DNA from: Prorocentrum cordatum
Lineage: Eukaryota > Sar > Dinophyceae > Prorocentrales > Prorocentraceae
Length of the DNA: 64,000 nucleotides
Direction: 5' to 3'
Assembly (NCBI GenBank): GCA_963575745.1
Contig: CAUYUJ010022559.1
Coordinates: 221,699 to 285,698 of the forward strand
Below, one piece after another: positions 8,466 to 18,699 of the stretch. Below the pieces are notes generated by a model. That model searched no databases. It saw nothing but the letters and a program-made list of their open reading frames with translations, and had not been told where the DNA came from. Made by a program: the position numbers and the translations under genes. How positions within the stretch are numbered: the stretch's first letter is position 1; every line of letters begins with the position of its first letter.

Positions 8466-8635
8466 GGTCACGGGGACGGGAGGACAACAACAACACTCAG
8501 ATTCAGTGTGTTCGCCCACCTCTGCTCGTGTGTTTTTCAGCATGAGTGCCTCAAACATTTGGTACCCCGCACGCTTCGTCTTCGATCGTGCCCCCACCTG
8601 GGGGTATCTCCCCCTTACCTTCCACGTGTAGCTGT

Positions 8636-8793
8636 AAAGTCGGGCGTGCCCCTCTACAGGAGGAGTATTCGAGAATACTCAAAACAAATATCATGTGGAC
8701 GATGTTCCATGCTCTTTGCACGATGTTTGATTATTGTGCGAGTCTGTTTTATTTTTCTTCCAACTCTGCCTGTAGGAGGACATGTCCGACCTC
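8636..8793. mobile_element. MITE family 1, copy 2
   Basis: Inverted ends: AAAGTCGGGCGTGCCCCTCTACAGG-type on the left and 'ctgtaggaggacatgtccgacct' on the right. The inner part has GAGTATTCGAGAATACTC, itself a palindrome. The flanks TGTAGCTG and TTGCCGCTG form only a degraded duplication. The sister repeat at 9342-10025 continues through the equivalent point without it. Confidence 0.7.
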
Positions 8794-8924
8794 ATTGCCG
8801 CTGGATCAGCTTGTAAGACAGGGGAAGGGAGGGATGAGAGACGAGGGGAGGCAGAAGGATGGAACAGGAGAGAGAGAGTCTGCGGCAAGCGAGGGGGGTA
8901 AACGCGAAGGAGAAGGCCTTCTCA

Positions 8925-9085
8925 GAGGGCGGCCGGACCCCTGAGAAGTCCTCATGCCTTCTGAGAAGTTTTTTGTGTGTTTTCGGGGAGGGTGTCGCAA
9001 ACTTGTCAGAAGGCCGGGGGGCTTCAGACAAGATGCCCAGGAGGGTGTCAAACTTGTCCGGGAGGGTGTCGCGCTTCCGGGTTAG
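8925..9085. repeat. Degenerate CTTCTGAGAAG motif cluster
   Basis: Repeated 'cttctcagagggc', 'cctgagaagtcct', 'ccttctgagaag', then 'gggagggtgtcgcaaacttgtc' twice more with variation. Similar CTGAGAAGC clusters occur at 7005-7065, 25250-25330 and 53640-53790. Short, palindromic, function unknown. Confidence 0.4.
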
Positions 9086-9341
9086 GAGCAGGAAAACAAA
9101 CAGCAGAAGCAGACGGGGGGGTCGGACGGGCGGACCCTGACGGGTGGCCCCAGACGAGAGCGCGTTTCAAGTCAATGTGAGGAAATATCCCGCGTGATCC
9201 GTACTTGCGGTAGTTCGGAGGCCGACAACAAATTCTGAGGCGCAAGACTTCCCCTTGTAAGAAGCATGGTGGGAGTCCTAGGACGGGCACTGCATTGAAA
9301 TAGCACAAGGGGCACCAGATGGGGGGGAGCAGCGATTCTGC

Positions 9342-10025
9342 TTGAGATGTCAGAATTCAACCACAACAACAATACTTTTAAGACTGTTCGTTCTCCTATG
9401 CTCGCGTGTCCCCCATCATGTGTATCCCAAGCCCTCGATACCCTCCACTCTCTTTGTCTTCTTCGATCGTACCACCTTGAGGGTATCTCCTTCTTATCTG
9501 CCAGGTGTAGTTGGAGCAGCCCATATAATAGGATAAGGGGAGGAGAAGGGACTGGACAAGGGCAAAGGAAAATGGATGGAACACGAGACATGTTAGAACG
9601 AGGGAGTTTAAACCAGGAGAAAAAAAGCTGCATAATCAGACGGGCGGGCGGACCCTAACAAGCGGGTCGGGCGGGCAGGCCCAGACGGCGGGGCAGAGCG
9701 GGCGCGATGCCGAAGTAAATCGTGAGGAAGTCCAGAGCGAGAGCGTGATTCCTGAGTGTTGAGGGCGCGGCGTCTGAATACTTTGCGTCTGAATAATCAA
9801 GCTGCGAGAAACACGGTTCCAGATCAAATTGAGAGGAAGCCCAGCGCGAGAGCACGATTTCGAATATATTGTGGGGAAGTATCAGGCGGGATTTGTTGTT
9901 GTGGTAGTTCGGAGGCCAAGGGGTCAATCTGAGCTTCGAGATCTGATTCCTCAAGACAGAGTCCAGCCCTGGGAGGGGCACTGCAATGGACAAAACAAAG
10001 CGGGCACCAGAGGGGGTGGATCAAC
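9342..10025 (+). repeat. Family S repeat, copy 2
   Basis: Follows copy 1 almost directly, as a near-tandem duplicate. It runs without interruption through the site where copy 1 has the MITE ('ccaggtgtagttggagcagc'), which makes it the reference empty site. It ends with 'gggcaccagagggggtggatc'. AT-richer than the surroundings. Confidence 0.6.
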
Positions 10026-11599
10026 AATAAGTATCTACAATTTTTATCAACAGCAGTGCTCCCGTTTAGGAGTTTTCACTTCTTGCTGAGGAGGGCTGAT
10101 GTGGCGTCCGGCGGCTATGTTGCCGCCGCCGCCCCGCCGCCTAGTCGCCGCCCGTCGTCTTGGCTGGTGTGGCGGTCTGGCGGCTCTGTTGCCGCCGTTG
10201 TCTCCTTGTCGCCGCCTTGTGACCGTCTGTGGCCTGGGCCGGTGTACCAGTCCATCGGCTGTGTTGCCGTCGTCGACGCCCCGTCGCCGTCACGTCGCAC
10301 CGCACATGGACGGCACACCACATAGATTGCAGAACAAACATTGCGCACCACATAGATAGCACCACATATATTCTCTTTTCTAAAAACAGAATAGACTCTC
10401 CCCCCCCAGGGTTTATCGGTCCGACTTGTCGTAGTGCAATTTGCACATGGTCCTGCCCCATCGTCCATCCTGAATATAAATTCTTACCATCCCAGCCGAG
10501 CTGGTATCGACCCCCCCCGCCATCTTCTGCAACAAGTACTATGCGCGCGAACTCGTTTATCAAACAATCAGCCGTTTTCAAGGATCCCTTGCAAAAAAAC
10601 ATGCGACGAAGTGCGCACACGCGCGTCGTCGCGCGCGCATGCCGAAGTCCTTCAACAACTTTTGGCTTCGGAAGGATTTCAAAATCGAGTGTCCACAAAA
10701 CACATAAACTACACATAGCCAAAAATTGCGTGGGCGCGCGCCGCTGCGAATTCCTTAGAAAACCAAGTTTGAAACGTGCTACTAAACGGGCTTCGCGCGC
10801 GCATGTCGAACTCGTTCAAACGCCCTTGCGCGCGTGCCGTCGCGAGAATCCCTGTGCAAAAAATGAAACGACAAGCACACGCGCGCGTCGTTGCGCGCGC
10901 ATGCCGAAGTCCTTGCACAAACCTTCGGCTTAGTAACGATTCGAAAACGAATGTCCAACACATATTCAAATCACATTAGGTTTCGCAACATCAGTTTTCA
11001 AAAAAGCTTGCGGGCGCACTGTTGCAAATTCTGGAGAAAACCATAGGTGTTTCAACATCTTCACGGAATTCTGCCAAATGCGCCTCTGGCGCCGCATGCC
11101 GACATTCGCACGCCCTTGCGCGCGTGCTAGGGGGGCACGATCCGTGTAACATAAAACCATGCGGGCCACTTTCGCGCGTCGGCCGCGCGCGAATGTCGAA
11201 CTATTCCCAACACCTTCATCGCCGACGCGGGGACGCCGTCGTCGTCGTCGTCGGCGTGTTCAGCATCGGCGGCGCCTTCGTGGGTGCGAACATCGTCCCG
11301 AACATCGCTAGCATCACCATCGCGTCAACCGTAGTCGGCGTTGCCATGATACCGCGCCTGCCCAAATCGCCGACTCGCAGTGAAGTGCCCGCTGGGCTGC
11401 GCCCAGAGGTCAACACCACCGCGGCCGCGTCGGTGGCGCCAAACTGGCTGGCCGCTGCGCGCGCGTGCTGGGGTTGGCGCGGCCGTAGAGATGCGCCGGC
11501 CAACGCCAAGCATGCATCGCAATCGCCACCGCATGAGTTTTGCAAACCAAGTTGCGGGTGGTTGGGTGGGATGATTGCACGAGCATGGAATGTGTCAAC

Positions 11600-11835
11600 T
11601 CATGGGTGAAGATCATTTGCGCCACATAGATTGCACCACGTATATTGCACCATTTTAGTCACACCAAATGTTTTCACCAATTATATTGCGCAACTTCGAT
11701 TGCACAACATAAATTGCATCATGTCGAATGCACCACATCGGTGTGTATACGTACATTGCACCACCTAGGCTGGCCCCCATATGTTGAACAACATACTTTG
11801 CACCACATCGGTTGCACCACATGAAATGGCGAAGT
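11600..11835. repeat. Degenerate TTGCACCACATA array
   Basis: About 15 imperfect units of 12-20 bp with TTGCACCACATA at the core, scattered in AT-richer DNA. Related motifs occur at 10305-10375, 14265-14330, 16570-16760 and, inverted, at 27560-27780 and 30275-30350. Three of these lie inside the two composite blocks. Confidence 0.6.
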
Positions 11836-13639
11836 CCAGGCATGTGCACGCAGATCTCATATTAAACCTTGTATATAGCACAGCAGGGAGTGCACCACAT
11901 ACATTGCCCAACATAGGTTGCACCATTGATACAGGACAACATCGATTCCCTTGTTTTGCCAAATTGATATACCACCTCTTCCCCCCGGGATTCTCGATCC
12001 ACCCTGGGGATGTGCAGTTTACATATGATTCTGCCCCATCGTTCATTCGGGATATGAACGCATACCGTCCCAGCTAAGCCCGGTCCCTTCCAATCATCCT
12101 CGTCAAATGATATTGCGTTCGGTCTCGTTTATCATCAACCATCCACTTGCAATAATCTCTCGCAAACATTCGGAACACATGCGCGCGCGCATGGTCGCGC
12201 TTGCGTGCCCAACATTTAAAAAGTCATGTGTAGCGTAGGGGGTTAAAAAAACCGAGCGTCCCGGAAACATATAACACTTCATATGGTTTCGCAGCATGTT
12301 TCAAACAGTCCTGCGCGCTTTTGCGAATTCGCAAATAGACCACCCGTTTCTTCAACACTTTCACCACATGCGACCAAGCGGGCCTGTCGCGCGCGCATGT
12401 TGCAATCATTGGACCTGCCCTGCGCGCGTGCTGGGGGCACTGTCCCTGTCAAAGAGCACGATGTGTTCAATCGCGCGCGTCGGCCGCGCGCGCGCATGTC
12501 AAAATCCCCCCTGGACCCCGTTTTTTATCACCGACGCGTGGACACCATCATCGTCATCGGCGTTCTCAGCATCGGCGCTGTCATTGGCTTTGCCGTCGTC
12601 AATGTCATCATCGTCGCCAGCATCGCTACTATCGTCATCGTGTCTGCTGTCGTCGACGTCGCCGCGCCCGCCCGAGCCACCGACTCGCACTTCAGCGCCC
12701 GCGCGTCAGCATGGCCTGTGAAACGCGCTGGGAAGCCCCCAGCGGTCCGCGCCACCGCGGCCGCGTCGGCCGCGCCAGACTAGCTGGCCGCTCTGCGCGT
12801 GAGCCTGCGCGCGCTGACGGAGCCGAAGCGGTGCGCCAGCCAGCGCCAAGCATTCATCGCAATCGCCGCCGAATGGGTTTTGCAAAGTGGGTGGCTGGCA
12901 CGATTGCGCGAAACGTGGAGTTGACATTTTTCCATACGAACGAAAATCCGTTATTCCGCTTCGGTTCTCTTTTCTAAAAAACAGAATAGAATCTACCCCT
13001 CCCCGGCGTTATCGGTTCACCTTTCCGATATTTAAATCATATATGATTATGACCACATGTCCATTTTAAATATGATCACTATCCCAGGGGGGCCGGTATC
13101 CCCCCATGAGGTTCCTTTTGTAAAAAGAAAAAACACTATGCGGTGACACTGTTTGCTTTAACATCGCACTTTTTCGCGAATCCCTTCTGCAACATATGCG
13201 ACGAAGTGCACACGCGCGCGTCGTCGCGCGCGCATGCCGAAATCCTTCAAAAAACCTTTGGTGCCGGAGGGATTTCGCAATCGAGTTTCCAGAACACATA
13301 CAAAAATTCATGGTTTCGCAACACAGGTTTGCTGAAAAAGCTTCCGCGCGAGCTCTTGCGAAATCTTAAGAAAACCATTTGGTTTTCCAAGATCATCAGG
13401 ACATGCTAGTAAACGGGCTTCGCGCGCGCGCATGTCGAAATCTGTCGGACGCTCTTACGCGTGTGCCGTCGCGAGAACCCTCTGCAAAAAACGGGACGAA
13501 GTGCAGACGCGCGCGTCGCCGCGCGCGTATGCCGAAAACCTTCAAAACCCATCGGTTTCGGAAGGATGTCAAAATCGCGTGCCCGAAAAACCTACAACAA
13601 ATCCAAGGTTTCGCAACACGGATTTTCAACAAAAGCGTG

Positions 13640-14148
13640 CGCGCGCTCTTGCGTCGTCGCAGTCGTCGTCGTCGTCGTCGCCGTCCTCCCTCTTCCCGCG
13701 TCGTCGTCGTCGTCGCCTACGTCGTCCTCTGTCTTTCCTCGTGTTCGTCGTCGTCGTCCTCTTCAGCGTCGTGGTCGTTTCCGTCGTCGTTGTCGCCGTG
13801 GTCGTCCTTCCTCCTCCTCCCTCGTCGTCGTCGTCGTCGTCCGTCGTCGGCGTCTCGTCGTCGTCTCTCCTATCGCGCCGTCGTCGTCGTCGTCCTCGTC
13901 GTTGTCGTCGTCGCCGTCATCCCTCCTCCCTTGTCGTTGTCGTCGTCGGCGTCGCCGTCCTTCCTCCTTCTTCGTCGTTGTCGTCGTCGCCGTCATCCCT
14001 CCTCCCTCGTCGTTGTCATCGTTGTCGTCGTTGTCGCCGTCGTCGTCCTCCCTCCTCCCTCGTCGTCGTCTTCGTTGGCGACGTCGTCGTCGTCTTGGTC
14101 GTCGTCGGCGTCGGCGTCGTCGTCGTCTTCGTCGTCGCCGACGTCGGC

Positions 14149-14184
<36 letters not shown>

Positions 14185-14190
14185 GTGGGT
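13640..14190. repeat. Long (GTC)n-type tract
   Basis: About 550 bp of imperfect CGT/CGTCGTCGTC trinucleotide with interspersed CCTCCTCCCTCGTCGTTG units of ~60 bp. All three frames are open as poly-Ser, poly-Val/Val or poly-Arg. It is a microsatellite with higher-order structure, not a gene. Its inverted relative is 27895-28560. Confidence 0.9.
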
Positions 14191-14384
14191 TTTGCAAACC
14201 AAGTTGCGGGTGGCTGGGTGGGATGTTTGCAAGAGCGCGGGATGTGTCAACTCGTTTGGTAAAATCAATTGCACCATTCATATTGCCCCGCATCTATTCC
14301 ATCACGTAAGTTACACCACGTAAGTTGCCAGAAGCATACTGTTTTGAGCCCGCGTTGGCTTACATGTTCGGAAAGAGATCCGAC

Positions 14385-15060
14385 AATCGTTTTAAAACTG
14401 TTCGGTCTTACCTGTTCGTGTGTCATAGAAGATTTCTATCCCGAGCCGTCGATACTTGCTTTCTTCGTCTTCGATCGTACCCCCCTCTGTTGGTGTATAT
14501 ATTCCTTACCCAAAACAGGGAAGGACAGAGGATGGACGGGACAAATGGGAAGGAGAAGGTTCGGCCACGAGAGAGATCATCATAATGAAGTTATGAGCAG
14601 GGCAAGAATTGGCAGAACTAGACGGGCGGGTCGGGCGGTCGTACCCTAACGGGCGAGTCGGGCGGGCAGGCCCAGACGGCTGGGTCGAGCGGGTGGGTCG
14701 CTGAAGCATCAGTCCGGCATGGATCACGAGTTAGGATCGAGCGACAGCGCGATTCCCAACTTGATTGCCAAGAAGTCCACAGCGGGCGCGTGATCCCTGA
14801 ATGCCTGATTGTCGAGGGCGCGGTGTTACAATGCATGTGCAGGATGTCCCACGCGAGAGCGCGATTTCTGTTTGAGATGTGGGACGTCCCGCGCGGGAGC
14901 GCGACTGCGAATACACTGTGAAGCATTATTAGGCGGGGGGCCGTTGTTGTGGTAGTGCAGGTGTTACGTGACAGCACAGTCTGAGGCTCAAACCCTTCCT
15001 CATAATTATTCGGGCGAGGGACGCAACCATATGCAGTTGTGAGCACTGCGCCTGTGAATA
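14385..15060 (+). repeat. Family S repeat, copy 3
   Basis: Starts with 'actgttcggtcttacctgttcgtgtgtc', then 'cttcgtcttcgatcgtacccc', the purine-rich segment and 'tagacgggcgggtcgggcgg..taccctaacgggcgagtcgggcgggcaggcccagacgg', which is close to copy 2. The right third ('gttgttgtggtagtgcagg') is more diverged. Confidence 0.55.
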
Positions 15061-15074
15061 TCGGCTTCAGTGGA

Positions 15075-15765
15075 GCACTTTGCGCGGCCACGGAGCGTGT
15101 GAGAGGTGTGCCGCTATGGGCTTGGGGGCGCATTTGGGCCCTGTCGTTGACGCTTCCGGTGGAATCCCCTGCGGGGCCACGAAGCGTGTAAGCGGTGTGC
15201 CGGAATTGGCCTGGGGGGCGCATGCGGGCGCTGCCATTGAGGCTGTCGGTGGAAGTCCCAACAGGGCCACGGAACATCTGAGGGGTGTGCCGAAATGTGC
15301 AAAGGCAGGCACGCGGGCCTTGCCACTGAGGCCTGCAGTGGAGCTCCCTATGGGGCCTCGAAGCGTGCGAGGGGAGTTCCAAAGTTAGCTTGGAGACGCA
15401 CGCGGGCTGTGCCATTGGGCCTTCGTTGGAGCTCCCTATGGGGTCCCGAACGTGTGAGGGATGCGCCGACATGGTATGGGGGACCGCATGCAGTACCCCC
15501 CCATTGAGGAATTAGTTGGAGTTTTCCCCGATGTGGCTACCACGACACGTGTGAAGAGTATGCCGACATGGCTCAGGGACCGCATCACTCACTTCGGGCC
15601 TTAGTTGGGGCTTCCTTAGGGGCCACCACACGTGTGAGTGGTGTGCCGAAATGGTTGGGGGACCGCATGTGTTCCCCCCTTCTCCCCTGGGGCCTCAGTT
15701 GTGGCTCTTCATGGGGCTACGGAACGTTTGAAGGGTGTGCCGACATGGACATGCGGAGGTCAGAG
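15075..15765 (+). repeat. Satellite J, ~90-bp units
   Basis: Seven to eight tandem units with period about 89-90 bp (GGGGCCACG(A/G)A(A/G)CGTGTGAG landmarks near 15084, 15173, 15263 and onward). Each unit has 'ggtgtgccgaaatgg', 'gggcgcatgcgggc' and 'tggagctccctatggggcc'. Units diverge towards the 3' end. Three more units with the same landmarks are at 53095-53340. Frame is not preserved between units. Confidence 0.8.
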
Positions 15766-16080
15766 GTAGGGATGGGAGGAAGGAGCAGGGAGGTGGGAGA
15801 TTAGGTGAGATGAGGTGACGCGGGACGTTGTCTTTCCAAAACGAGGGCCCAACACCACAGGATGGTTGGGATAACAGGGCAGATGGTGCGCAGGTGCGCA
15901 GTCAGGTGGCGGAGTAAGGTTGCGCACCGTTCCAAGGCTACCTTTGCTTTGATTGGCGACTTTCGCTGGCCAGCCCCGTTCGCGAAACGCCAACATGGCC
16001 CTCCCAGGCTCTTGCATCGTTACCGTGCATCCTTAATATGCGACTGTAAGACCGTTCGGCCCCTTCCATTCTGATAAACA
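15766..16080 (+). repeat. Intergenic with family F copy 3
   Basis: Up to about 15930 no feature is seen, apart from a GGTGAGATGAGGTGACG stretch. About 15935-16050 matches family F ('ttcgctggccagccccgttc', 'aggctcttgcatcgttaccgtgcatcctta'), and 16090-16140 has one arm of a family E foldback ('gggaggtccgtgcgggttt', 'cggcgctggaccccc'). Confidence 0.45.
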
Positions 16081-16569
16081 TCAGCTGCTGGGAGGTCCGT
16101 GCGGGTTTCTTGGCTCGGCGCTGGACCCCCTTGGCAGCGCTTTTGACGTCGATCGAACAGATCCGCGTGCACATCCCTAAAGTTGATGCTGACAGTCGGC
16201 GCCAACAAATGTGACGTCGGCCTGCCGGCAGGGGCGCCGCGGACACTTCTTACCCCAGAAAGCCCCATGGACTCGCAGAAGCTCTGTGGCACCGCACTCC
16301 CGCAAGTACAGACAGATAGTGTTCCCCGAGGTTCCCCCCAAACGGTGTTTGCGCTCAGAGGTTCTTGCTCAGCTTTCTTCAGTAACTTGTTGGGCATGTC
16401 GGGTCTCGCCGCGATGCCGCCCGTGCCGCCTCGTGGGTGCCTCGTGGGGGCGTGTCGCGCTCGGGGTGTGCGTTGGGTGTTTGTCACGTTGCCGTCATTG
16501 CCGCCTCGGGGGCGCCCCGTGCCGCCTTTGTGGGCGCCTCGGCGGCGCGCCGTGCCCCTGAGTTTGCAC

Positions 16570-16765
16570 GACGTAGTTGTTTACCACACGGCGTACACGC
16601 TATGCCTTACACCACGTAGCTTGCACCGCATAGGTTATGGTTCACTCCGCATAGCTCACACGACGCAGCGTACACCGTGTAGTTTGCGCCGCACAGTTTC
16701 CACCCCGATAGTCCACACCACATAGCTTACAACAGCTGTCACCACGTAGCTTGTGCAGCAACAGT
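16570..16765. repeat. Degenerate CACCACGTAGCTTG array
   Basis: About a dozen imperfect 13-16 bp units (ttgcaccgcatag, cacaccacatagcttac, tcaccacgtagcttg). Related to the motifs at 11600-11835. It ends about 100 bp before the first recognised psaD exon. Confidence 0.6.
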
Positions 16766-16867
16766 CAGTGCAGTGACGCACTGTGTGGTGCCCACGGTGG
16801 AAAACATCTCGTATCAATAGTTCCAATCGTACATGCCCGCTGTATGCAGTGGTCTGCTTCTCTAGAG

Positions 16868-16939
16868 GCGGAGGAGAAGCCCGCGAAGGCGAAGAAGGCG
16901 AAGAAGGACTTCGAGATCGAGTTCATCCCCCGCCCGGAG
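16868..16939 (+). CDS. psaD: psaD, upstream exon (PSI subunit II)
   Basis: The open frame encodes AEEKPAKAKKAKKDFEIEF followed by IPRPE. The last part fits the N-terminal segment of mature PsaD, where a Phe-x-Pro-Pro-x-x-Asp-Pro motif precedes the conserved Gly-Gly/Ser-Thr-x-Gly. The Ala/Glu/Lys-rich part before it resembles the basic, charged N-terminus. The left border is placed after CTCTAGAG (an AG before G, as dinoflagellate acceptors usually have) and could be a few bases off. The right border is chosen because splicing at GAG|GAC joins the frames exactly (see the intron). The exon with the start codon and plastid presequence is missing upstream. The alternative that this is chance sequence is weakened by the continuity of the motif across the junction. 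Confidence 0.6.
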
Positions 16940-17565
16940 GACCCAGCGCGCAGAGTCTTCCCCAGAGTTGCGCGCAGGTGGCCTCTGCCGGAGGGTGGGT
17001 CCACGCCGTTCCCGGCAAGGCCCCCAGGGGCAGTGCGATCCGCGCCCGGGAATTTGAGAGCGCCCCAAACTTCAGAGAAGGAAGAGATACCGTCCCTGAT
17101 CATTGGATGCCCGTATTTTCTGGTCGCGGCCGACGAGATCGGTCGCTACCGAGCTTGCTTCAAATTCGTGTATCGGTCGCGGCCGACTCGCTTCGCAATC
17201 GGTTGCGACTGATCGGTCGCGACTGATAGGCCGCGATCGGTCGCGACCGGTCGCGACTGATTTTTGAATCGGTCGCGAGCGGTCGTGACCGACTTGGACT
17301 GCCGATCGGCCGTTACCAATCGCGACATAACAAAACACGGTATCCAATCATTCGGGGATGCCGCTTCCCGTCCAGCATGTCCCTCGGCGCCACGGCTGGG
17401 TTCTCCTCGAAATGTTGGTCAGAACGCACCCCGGGAGAGGCCCGAAGGGTCAAGGCATTTGGTACCTCGTTGTCCCTTCGCCCCCCAGACTACGCTCTGG
17501 GGCGGCTGAGGCCAGCCTGGACTGCATGCGAGGGCTGTCTGCGCGCAGCCCAGAGCCTTGCCGAG
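16940..17565 (+). other. psaD intron, introner-like, filled with repeats
   Basis: 626 bp by this model. The in-frame sequence GAGGACC occurs at both borders (16937-16943 and 17563-17569), so the exact splice point can slide within it. GAG|GAC gives a GA...AG intron with AG before G; GA, GC and GT donors are all known in dinoflagellates. A short direct repeat at the borders is what an inserted introner leaves as a target duplication. Inside: GCGCGCAG near both ends (16970-16977, 17541-17548), a palindromic TCGGTCGCGACCGA array at 17130-17300, a family Q repeat at 17355-17455, and a segment at 17505-17560 shared with 55105-55165. Confidence 0.6.
17130..17300. repeat. TCGGTCGCGACCGA palindromic array in the intron
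   Basis: At least eight imperfect copies of TCGGTCGCGAC or its complement in 170 bp, many self-complementary. It lies wholly within the psaD intron and may fold strongly in the pre-mRNA. Confidence 0.75.
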
Positions 17566-18120
17566 GACCTCCTGGAGTCGCCTAAGTTCCCGATGTTCAT
17601 GGGGGGCACCAACGGCTACATGTCCAAGGGCACGCGCGAGCGCCACGCCATCACGTGGACCGCCAAGGAGGCCTTCGTGTTCGAAATGCCCATCCTCGGC
17701 GTGGCGGTCATGAACAAGGGTGAGAACCTGTGCTACTTTAGGAAGAAGGAGCAGTGCATTGCCCTCGGCAAGCAGCTCCGCAAGATGAAGATTGAGAACT
17801 ACAAGATCTACCGCCTCAAGAAGGACGGTACCGTCCAGTTCATGCACCCGGCCGACGGCGTGTTCCCAGAGAAGGTGAACAAGGGCCGCGTGCAGGTCAA
17901 CGGCCGCCCCTTCAACATCGGCCAGAGCCCGAAGCAGGTCGAGCTCAAGTACACCAAGTACGACGAGAAGACATACGAGGCAGACCACCTGACCACACTG
18001 TTCGTGAAGGCCCGCTGCGAGGCCTTCTCCGACACCGAGAACCTGTACGCCCTGCCCAACACCGGGCAGGAGGACTCCGCCTCGAAGGCGGCCACGGCCG
18101 CCATGGGCGGCAGCCTGTGA
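17566..18120 (+). CDS. psaD: psaD, terminal exon: photosystem I reaction centre subunit II
   Basis: PsaD is the stromal PSI subunit that docks ferredoxin and stabilises PsaC; in dinoflagellates it is nuclear-encoded and imported into the plastid. The exon encodes 184 residues to the TGA at 18118-18120. Family signatures in order: FPMFMGGTNG (residues 8-17), HAITWTAKEAFVFEMP (27-42), MNKGENL (49-55), KKEQCIALGKQLR (60-72), YKIYRLKKDG (79-88), VQFMHPADGVFPEKVN (90-105) and NIGQSP (117-122). Basic residues of the ferredoxin-docking region are kept. The core ends near residue 137; a further ~45 residues (139-184), ending AATAAMGGSL, extend beyond the usual PsaD C-terminus. The open frame continues 5' to 17377, but that part is repetitive intron. 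GC-rich third positions are typical of highly expressed dinoflagellate genes. Confidence 0.95.
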   Translation, partial: DLLESPKFPMFMGGTNGYMSKGTRERHAITWTAKEAFVFEMPILGVAVMNKGENLCYFRKKEQCIALGKQLRKMKIENYKIYRLKKDGTVQFMHPADGVFPEKVNKGRVQVNGRPFNIGQSPKQVELKYTKYDEKTYEADHLTTLFVKARCEAFSDTENLYALPNTGQEDSASKAATAAMGGSL

Positions 18121-18492
18121 GCGGCAGCCTGTGGCCGCGCGCGAGCGGCGAGGCACCTGAGCTCCTCTGCTCTGGGTGTGCTGGCGGCGCTGCTCCCGCG
18201 CCTACAGGGCGCGACCCCGCCGTGGAGCAGGGGAGCGTCGACGGGATTTTTATACGGGCCTCGCGGCTCAGGGTGACAGAAAAGCGTGCTGCGAGTCGCA
18301 TTCCGATTCCCAAGGGGGTGTCTGTCGGAGAACGCCAGCGACGGATGCTTCAGCACCGATCGAGGAACGTAGTCCGCCCTCCACACGTGTACCCACCGCC
18401 CTTGCCTCCACATGCCACACATGCGAATCCGGTGACCCTGTGTGCCCTGACGTCGGACGTCACAACCTCTTCGGGACGGCGTTCGGTCTGCG
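18121..18492 (+). other. Presumed psaD 3' region
   Basis: Directly after the stop, GCGGCAGCCTGTG is repeated once (the last coding bases and 18121-18133). No further PsaD copy, no other gene and no canonical polyadenylation signal is seen. Overlapping frames continue on both strands. Confidence 0.4.
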
Positions 18493-18645
18493 ACCACTTG
18501 CGGACCCTACCCCTGCGGGTCCAATCGACGCCGGAGTATGGGACACCCTGCTGGGGTCCACCTGGCTGCAGACGCCCCTCGAATCTTGATGCCCCGGCTG
18601 GAGTTTCAGAAGTCCAACCTTCCGTCGTGATAGATCTGTCGCCAT
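18493..18645 (+). repeat. Dispersed repeat family N, copy 1
   Basis: Shared with 54490-54650: 'gcggaccctacccctgcggg', 'tccaatcgacgc.gg.gtat', 'cctgctggggtccac.tggctgc' and 'tccagctgg..tt.agaagtc'. About 150 bp, roughly 80% identical by eye. The 54490 copy has inverted ends ('gcgaaccctacc' and 'gatagggttcgc'). Confidence 0.6.
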
Positions 18646-18699
18646 GAATCACATGGGTCCTGAGGGAAACGGGCCCTGATATTGTTATTGGTTGTTGGT

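Larger units (their letters stand above)
8508..9335 (+). repeat. Family S repeat, copy 1 (interrupted by a MITE)
   Basis: Three related copies lie in direct orientation: here, 9342-10025 and 14385-15060. Shared blocks in order: 'tgctcg.gtgt' and 'cttcgtcttcgatcgtacccc' and 'ggtatctcc..cttac'; a purine-rich segment 'ggggaggagaagg.atggaacagg'; 'gacgggcgg.accct.acgggt'; 'gagagcgcg'; 'gtggtagttcggaggcc'; 'agggcactgcaatg' and 'gggcaccagatggggg'. This copy carries a MITE family 1 insertion at 8636-8793 that the other two lack. No protein is recognised. Confidence 0.6.
10060..14330 (+). repeat. Composite repeat block B (direct copy)
   Basis: About 4.3 kb built of modules in this order: GGCGGC-rich leader (10080-10300); short 'cacatagattgcacc' motifs (10305-10375); 'tttctaaaaacagaatagac..atcggt..catcccag' (10375-10520); segments carrying 'acacgcgcgcgtcgtcgcgcgcgcatgccgaa' signatures (10560-11160, 12100-12500, 13130-13640); GTC/TCG-rich segments (11215-11600, 12520-12930, 13640-14190); and 'gggttttgcaaaccaagttgcgggtgg' closings (11530-11580, 12880, 14188-14225). 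The same modules recur in reverse orientation at 27640-30600. Frames are shifted between copies, so no conserved protein is supported. Confidence 0.65.

Noticed and set aside
7545-8597. 350-codon minus-strand frame
   Set aside because: Composition is Pro/Arg/Ser-rich, it includes a short tandem array, and it has no domain or conserved block.
11022-11609. Hydrophobic frame (VVVVVGVFSIGGAFVG..) repeated at 12.5 and 29.6 kb
   Set aside because: It looked like a membrane-protein family, but the Val/Ile run comes from GTC trinucleotides and the frame is not kept between the three copies.
17377-17565. The 5' 63 codons of the open frame leading into psaD
   Set aside because: This part matches dispersed repeats (family Q and the 55.1-kb segment), so it is intron, not PsaD N-terminus.
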